Assembly: GCA_902782305.1 (NCBI GenBank)
Contig: CACZMV010000030.1
Location: 1 to 34,281, forward strand
Length of the DNA: 34,281 bases
Origin: an uncultured Prevotellaceae bacterium
GTDB lineage: Bacteria > Bacteroidota > Bacteroidia > Bacteroidales > Bacteroidaceae
Direction of reading: 5' to 3'
The number at the start of each line of letters is the position of its first letter. Position 1 is the first letter of the stretch. Position numbers and translations under genes: made by a program. Below the pieces are notes generated by a model, which was given only the letters and a program-made list of their open reading frames with translations, made no database searches and had not been told where the DNA came from. Below are positions 30,440-34,281 of the stretch, piece after piece.

Positions 30440-31383
30440 GCGATAATCGTTTTGTCGTTCTTAACTTCTTCCAATGTGATGCCCAAGACATCGCAGAAAA
30501 TGGCTTCACGGGCAAAGAGTCCGTTGCCTGCCTGCTGAATGTAGTAGGCGTGTGGATTCTCATCTACGTCGTAGGCAATCTCGTTGACACGGGGTAGTGG
30601 GTGCAGAATCTTCATGTTGGGCTTGGCCAGTCTCAGCATATCGTTGTTGAGTATATATACATTCTTCACGCGTTCATATTCCATCAGGTCGCTGAAACGT
30701 TCCTTTTGAACACGAGTCATATAGAGAATGTCTGCATCGGCAATCACTTTCTCGTTGAAAGCAGTGTGCTCCTGGAACTTAATGCCATGCTCCTTGCAAT
30801 AAAGCTTGTATTCATTGGGCATCGCCAGTTCTTTGGGCGCAACGAAATGGAAGGTGGGATTGAAGTGGCGCATGGCCATAATCAAAGAGTGTACGGTACG
30901 ACCGTATTTCAAATCACCAACCAGATAGATGTTCAGGTTTTCCAGCGTTCCTTGCGTCTTGTAGATAGAATAGAGGTCAAGCATACACTGGGAAGGATGC
31001 TGGTGAGCTCCGTCGCCCGCATTGACAATGGGAATGTTGGTAACTTCCGTGGCATATTGGGCTGCACCTTCTATATAATGGCGCATCACGATGACATCGG
31101 CATAGTTGGCAACCATAGAGATGGTGTCTTTCAGCGTTTCACCTTTCGTACCACTGGTAATTTTGGGGTCGGCAAATCCGATAACTCGTGCACCAAGTCG
31201 GTTAGCAGCAGTCTCGAAACTTAGTCGAGTACGGGTAGAAGGCTCAAAAAATAAAGTGGCAACCACTTTACCTTTTAACAACTCACGGTTCGGATGTTTT
31301 TCAAACTCCTGAGCCATCTCAATCATGTAGAGAATCTTCTCGCGTGTGAGATTGGCAATCGTCACAAAATCATGTTTTTCCAT
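30436..31383 (-). CDS. pyrB: Aspartate carbamoyltransferase catalytic chain
   Basis: Start 31383 gives [18 protein letters not shown] and 315 aa; an upstream ATG adds 11 residues with no family match. Catalytic signature [13 protein letters not shown] (46-58), carbamoyl-phosphate site, and HPLPRVNEI near the C-terminus are present. It condenses carbamoyl phosphate and aspartate, the committed step of pyrimidine synthesis. It is followed by pyrI in the standard order. A -7 box TATTTTTG lies at 31413-31406 on the minus strand. Confidence 0.97.
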   Translation of the reverse strand: MEKHDFVTIANLTREKILYMIEMAQEFEKHPNRELLKGKVVATLFFEPSTRTRLSFETAANRLGARVIGFADPKITSGTKGETLKDTISMVANYADVIVMRHYIEGAAQYATEVTNIPIVNAGDGAHQHPSQCMLDLYSIYKTQGTLENLNIYLVGDLKYGRTVHSLIMAMRHFNPTFHFVAPKELAMPNEYKLYCKEHGIKFQEHTAFNEKVIADADILYMTRVQKERFSDLMEYERVKNVYILNNDMLRLAKPNMKILHPLPRVNEIAYDVDENPHAYYIQQAGNGLFAREAIFCDVLGITLEEVKNDKTIIA

Positions 31384-31405
31384 TTCGAATTTAGTTTTCT
31401 GAGTG

Positions 31406-31464
31406 CAAAAATACATATAATTTCTGATTTAAATGCTATTATTGGAAAGAATTTTGTAATTTTG
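31406..31464. promoter_or_regulatory. Divergent promoter region between pyrB and the penicillin-binding protein gene
   Basis: Minus-strand TATTTTTG (31413-31406) serves pyrB and plus-strand TAATTTTG (31457-31464) serves the right-hand gene. Both are followed by GCACTCA, as is the ribE leader promoter. -33 boxes are not clear. Confidence 0.55.
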
Positions 31465-31491
31465 CACTCAAACTTTGAAGAAAGACAGGAA

Positions 31492-33816
31492 ATGAAAAAG
31501 ATAATAGTAGTTAGTTTATGGACACTATTGGCCTTGGGAATCATTGCGAGTACCCTTGGTTTTACGGCCATTTACAATGGTTGGATAGGTTATATGCCCC
31601 CCATTGAAGAACTGCAGAACCCCATTAACCGTTTTGCTACGCAGGTGATTTCTGCTGATGGTAAGATTATGGGCACATGGAACTATAATCGTGAAAACCG
31701 CATTATGGTTGACTATACGCAACTGTCTCCCTCGTTGGTGAAGGCGTTGGTTGCTACAGAGGATGTTCGCTTCTACGAGCATTCGGGAGTCGATTTCATT
31801 GCCCTCGGACGTGCCATCGTGAAACGTGGTATCTTGAGACAGAAGAGTGCGGGCGGTGGCTCAACTATTACGCAGCAGTTAGCCAAACAGCTTTATTCGG
31901 GAACGGCCCATAGTGTGTTTGAGCGTTTGTTGCAGAAGCCGATAGAGTGGGTGATAGCTGTTAAACTGGAACGAAACTACACGAAGGACGAGATCATCGC
32001 CATGTATCTCAACTATTTCGATTTCCTGCATAATGCGGTGGGTATTAAAACAGCATCGAATACCTATTTCGGCAAGGACCCAAAGGATTTGAAAGTAACA
32101 GAGGCTGCGGTATTGGTCGGCTTGTGTAAGAATCCCTCTTATTTTAATCCTGTTCGTCATCCAGAACGTAGTCTGGAGCGTCGTAACGTGGTGCTTCATC
32201 AGATGGTGAAGGCGGGTTATCTGTCAGAGGAAGAATATGATAAATATTCCGCTCAGCCTCTGAATCTTAAATTCCATGTGGCTGACCATAAAGACGGCGT
32301 GGCTGTGTATTTCCGTGATTTCCTGCGTCGCTACATGATGGCTAAGCAGCCGAATCGTTCTGATTATCCTGCATGGAATATGGTAAAATACCATATAGAT
32401 TCGCTGAACTGGGAGAACGATCCTCTTTATGGATGGTGTAATAAGAATCTGAAGCGTGATGGTGAACCCTATAACGTTTATACGGATGGATTGAAAGTCT
32501 ATACGACGATTGATTCCAGAATGCAGGAGTATGCAGAACAGGCTGTATTCGAACATGTCGCAAAATACTTGCAGCCTGCCTTTACCAAGGAGAAGGCAGG
32601 ACGTAAGACAGGACCGTTCTCGGGTAGTCTTTCTGTTGAACAGGTCAACAACATCATGATGCGCTCTGTACGTCAATGTGACCGCTATCGTGCCATGAAG
32701 GCTTCTGGTGCTTCAGAAGATGAAATCATGCGAGCTTTCCAGACCAAGACGGAGATGTCTATATTTACCTATCGTGGTGAGAAGGATACCGTAATGACGC
32801 CACTTGACTCTATTCGTTATTACAAGACTTTCCTGCGTGCTGGCTTTATGAGTATGTGTCCTCAGAACGGTCATGTGAAGGCTTATGTCGGTGGCCTTGA
32901 CTTTACACATTTCGCTTATGATATGGCAATGGAGGGTAGACGACAGGTGGGTTCAACCATCAAACCTTTCCTCTATTCATTGGCGATGGAGAATGGCTTC
33001 TCACCTTGCGACTTGGCGCCCAATGTCCAACAGACTTATATGGTTGCGGGACAACCGTGGACACCGCGAAACTCCAGCAAGAGTCGCTATGGCGATATGG
33101 TTACGCTCAAGTGGGGCTTGCAACAGTCTAACAACTGGATATCAGCTTACCTCATGAGCAAGCTCAATCCTCAGGCCTTCGTTACCTTGTTGCATGAATA
33201 TGGCATCCGTAATCCAGAGATACATCCGTCTATGGCGCTTTGTCTTGGACCTTGTGAGATTACCGTTGGCGAGATGGTCAGTGCATACACAGCATTCGTC
33301 AACCATGGTATCCGTGCAGCTCACATGTTTGTGACAAGGATAGAGGATAATGAAGGAAATGTTATAGCCCAGTTCCAGCCACGTATGAACGAGGTTATCA
33401 GTGCAGAAAGCGCCCATAAGATGCTTTATATGCTGAAGGCCGTTGTCGATGGAGGTACGGCGGGTCGCTTGCGCTTCCGTTATGGATTTACTGGGGAACT
33501 TGGCGGTAAAACAGGAACAACGAATAATAATAGTGATGCTTGGTTTATGGGGCTTACCCCCACTTTGGTGAGTGGTGCATGGGTCGGTGGCGATGATCGT
33601 GATATCCACTTCGATTCTATGGCGATGGGGCAGGGGGCTACGATGGCACTGCCAGTCTTTGCATTATACATGCAACGCGTTTATAAGGACAAACGACTCG
33701 GGTATAGTCAGGAGGCAGTCTTTGATGTTCCTGCAGGATTTAATCCTTGTGAAACGGATGAATCCGGATTGCAAGATGTAGAAGAAGGTACGTCTATAGA
33801 GGAAGTATTCGAGTAA
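31492..33816 (+). CDS. Class A penicillin-binding protein (PBP1A-like)
   Basis: ATG at 31492 (MKKIIVVSLWTLLALGI) gives 774 aa and places the membrane anchor at 4-27; longer upstream frame lacks support. The GT51 glycosyltransferase domain (60-240) has the catalytic Glu in ATEDVRFYEHSG (E90) and GGGSTITQQLAKQL (121-134). The transpeptidase domain has S488 in GSTIKPF, SNN (546-548) and KTGT (673-676). It polymerises and crosslinks peptidoglycan on the outer face of the inner membrane. Monocistronic by appearance. Confidence 0.95.
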   Translation: MKKIIVVSLWTLLALGIIASTLGFTAIYNGWIGYMPPIEELQNPINRFATQVISADGKIMGTWNYNRENRIMVDYTQLSPSLVKALVATEDVRFYEHSGVDFIALGRAIVKRGILRQKSAGGGSTITQQLAKQLYSGTAHSVFERLLQKPIEWVIAVKLERNYTKDEIIAMYLNYFDFLHNAVGIKTASNTYFGKDPKDLKVTEAAVLVGLCKNPSYFNPVRHPERSLERRNVVLHQMVKAGYLSEEEYDKYSAQPLNLKFHVADHKDGVAVYFRDFLRRYMMAKQPNRSDYPAWNMVKYHIDSLNWENDPLYGWCNKNLKRDGEPYNVYTDGLKVYTTIDSRMQEYAEQAVFEHVAKYLQPAFTKEKAGRKTGPFSGSLSVEQVNNIMMRSVRQCDRYRAMKASGASEDEIMRAFQTKTEMSIFTYRGEKDTVMTPLDSIRYYKTFLRAGFMSMCPQNGHVKAYVGGLDFTHFAYDMAMEGRRQVGSTIKPFLYSLAMENGFSPCDLAPNVQQTYMVAGQPWTPRNSSKSRYGDMVTLKWGLQQSNNWISAYLMSKLNPQAFVTLLHEYGIRNPEIHPSMALCLGPCEITVGEMVSAYTAFVNHGIRAAHMFVTRIEDNEGNVIAQFQPRMNEVISAESAHKMLYMLKAVVDGGTAGRLRFRYGFTGELGGKTGTTNNNSDAWFMGLTPTLVSGAWVGGDDRDIHFDSMAMGQGATMALPVFALYMQRVYKDKRLGYSQEAVFDVPAGFNPCETDESGLQDVEEGTSIEEVFE

Positions 33817-33851
33817 TCTGTAGTTTCCTACCTGTCGTAACCTGGTTTTCC

Positions 33852-33964
33852 TTTCTATATATAATCTGCGATTTCCTCCCTATATATAATTGAGGGTCCT
33901 CTCCCTATATAATTGAGGGTCCTCTCCCTATATAATTGAGGGCCCCCTCCTATATATAATAAGG
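33852..33964. repeat. Tandem repeat of 23-25 bp between the PBP gene and the rRNA promoter
   Basis: Three close copies begin at 33878 (25 bp), 33903 (23 bp) and 33926 (23 bp), with decayed copies at both ends. The unit is CCCTATATAATTGAGGGtcc plus a short tail; CCCT and AGGG within and between units can pair. It separates the PBP gene from the rRNA promoter and may act as a terminator array. Confidence 0.85.
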
Positions 33965-34034
33965 TATATAAGTTTTCGTATTGTCATGAAATGCGAAAAC
34001 TTTTATATTTTGGATAAAATTCTTCCTGAAAAGT

Positions 34035-34065
34035 TTTGGTGTTTCGGAAAATAGTCGTACCTTTG
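34035..34065 (+). promoter_or_regulatory. Bacteroidetes promoter, probably of an rRNA operon
   Basis: TTTG (34035-34038), 19 nt, TACCTTTG (34058-34065). It drives the leader described next. Confidence 0.75.
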
Positions 34066-34281
34066 CATCCGCTTTCGCCTCAAAAATGAGGTGCGGCATG
34101 AAAGTCAAGGCCGAAAGGCATTAAAGAGTTCTTTGAGAGTCTTACATAAAACAGAAGAAGTAGTAGTACAAGAAGCGAGAGGCTTTGTGTCTCTTGGGTA
34201 ATAGAACAAACCGTCAGTCCTATTTGTTTAGGACATTGATTCTTTTAAACTACCGGATGAGCGTTCTGGGACAGAGAAAAC
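34066..34281 (+). other. Probable 16S rRNA-operon leader
   Basis: No ORF. The sequence contains GCCTCAAAAATGAGGTGCGG hairpin-like segments, GAGTTCTTTGAGAGTCTTAC and a GTGTCTCTTGGGTAATAGAA block, which is how leaders of Prevotella rRNA operons read as I remember them (a ...TTCTTTGA... box before the 16S gene). The 16S gene itself would begin beyond the window; its start (AGAGTTTGATC) is not in view. Confidence 0.6.

Noticed and set aside
33852-33964. CRISPR array
   Set aside because: Units are contiguous without unique spacers and only 23-25 bp long.

Overview
The window looks like a chromosome segment of a Bacteroidales bacterium, most likely Prevotella or a close relative. The evidence is several promoters of the Bacteroidetes type (TTTG, about 20 bp, TAnnTTTG), a Bacteroidales HU/DUF4248 pair, a propeller sensor of the kind common in Bacteroidales, and a typical Bacteroidales rRNA-operon leader at the right edge.

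Layout. (1) 1-3930, minus strand: a mobile-element or prophage-derived cassette with an HU-like protein (cut by the window), DUF4248, a 50-aa Cys-rich protein, a DUF7833-like replication-type protein, two unknowns, an HNH homing-type endonuclease, a DUF2693 SH3-barrel protein, a P5-like protein and a small protein. (2) 4083-14444, minus strand: an AT-rich defence-like island in two parts. The upstream gene run is TPR-metallopeptidase, MazG-like pyrophosphohydrolase, nuclease-DUF2075 helicase and SF1 Upf1-like helicase. The downstream run is a 55-aa membrane protein not previously delimited, a ZorA-like channel protein, a ZorB-like OmpA/MotB protein, an HNH endonuclease and a small partner protein. 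The downstream run resembles a type II Zorya system. The tight coupling inside each run and the shared orientation suggest one composite anti-phage locus, but this is inference. Intergenic arrays of short hairpins sit before, between and after the runs. (3) 14690-18407: accessory debris and small units. These are a lipoprotein disrupted or switched by a 9-G tract, a C-terminal remnant, a 51-aa gene with a perfect promoter, a short promoter-ORF-terminator unit, an unknown 412-aa protein coupled to a metallophosphoesterase, and an antitoxin with a truncated PIN toxin.

(4) 18504-24927, minus strand: a higher-GC core-like operon encoding a tripartite MacAB-TolC-like exporter (outer-membrane factor, adaptor, ATPase, permease) followed by a LytS/LytTR two-component pair that probably controls it or senses through it. 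(5) 25102-25966, plus strand: a structured RNA with promoter and T-rich end, then riboflavin synthase ribE. (6) 25838-31383, minus strand: a propeller sensor protein without kinase domains whose 3' end overlaps ribE antisense, glyA, and the pyrB-pyrI pair. (7) 31492-34281, plus strand: a class A penicillin-binding protein, a tandem 23-25 bp repeat, then the promoter and leader of what should be an rRNA operon beginning just beyond the window.
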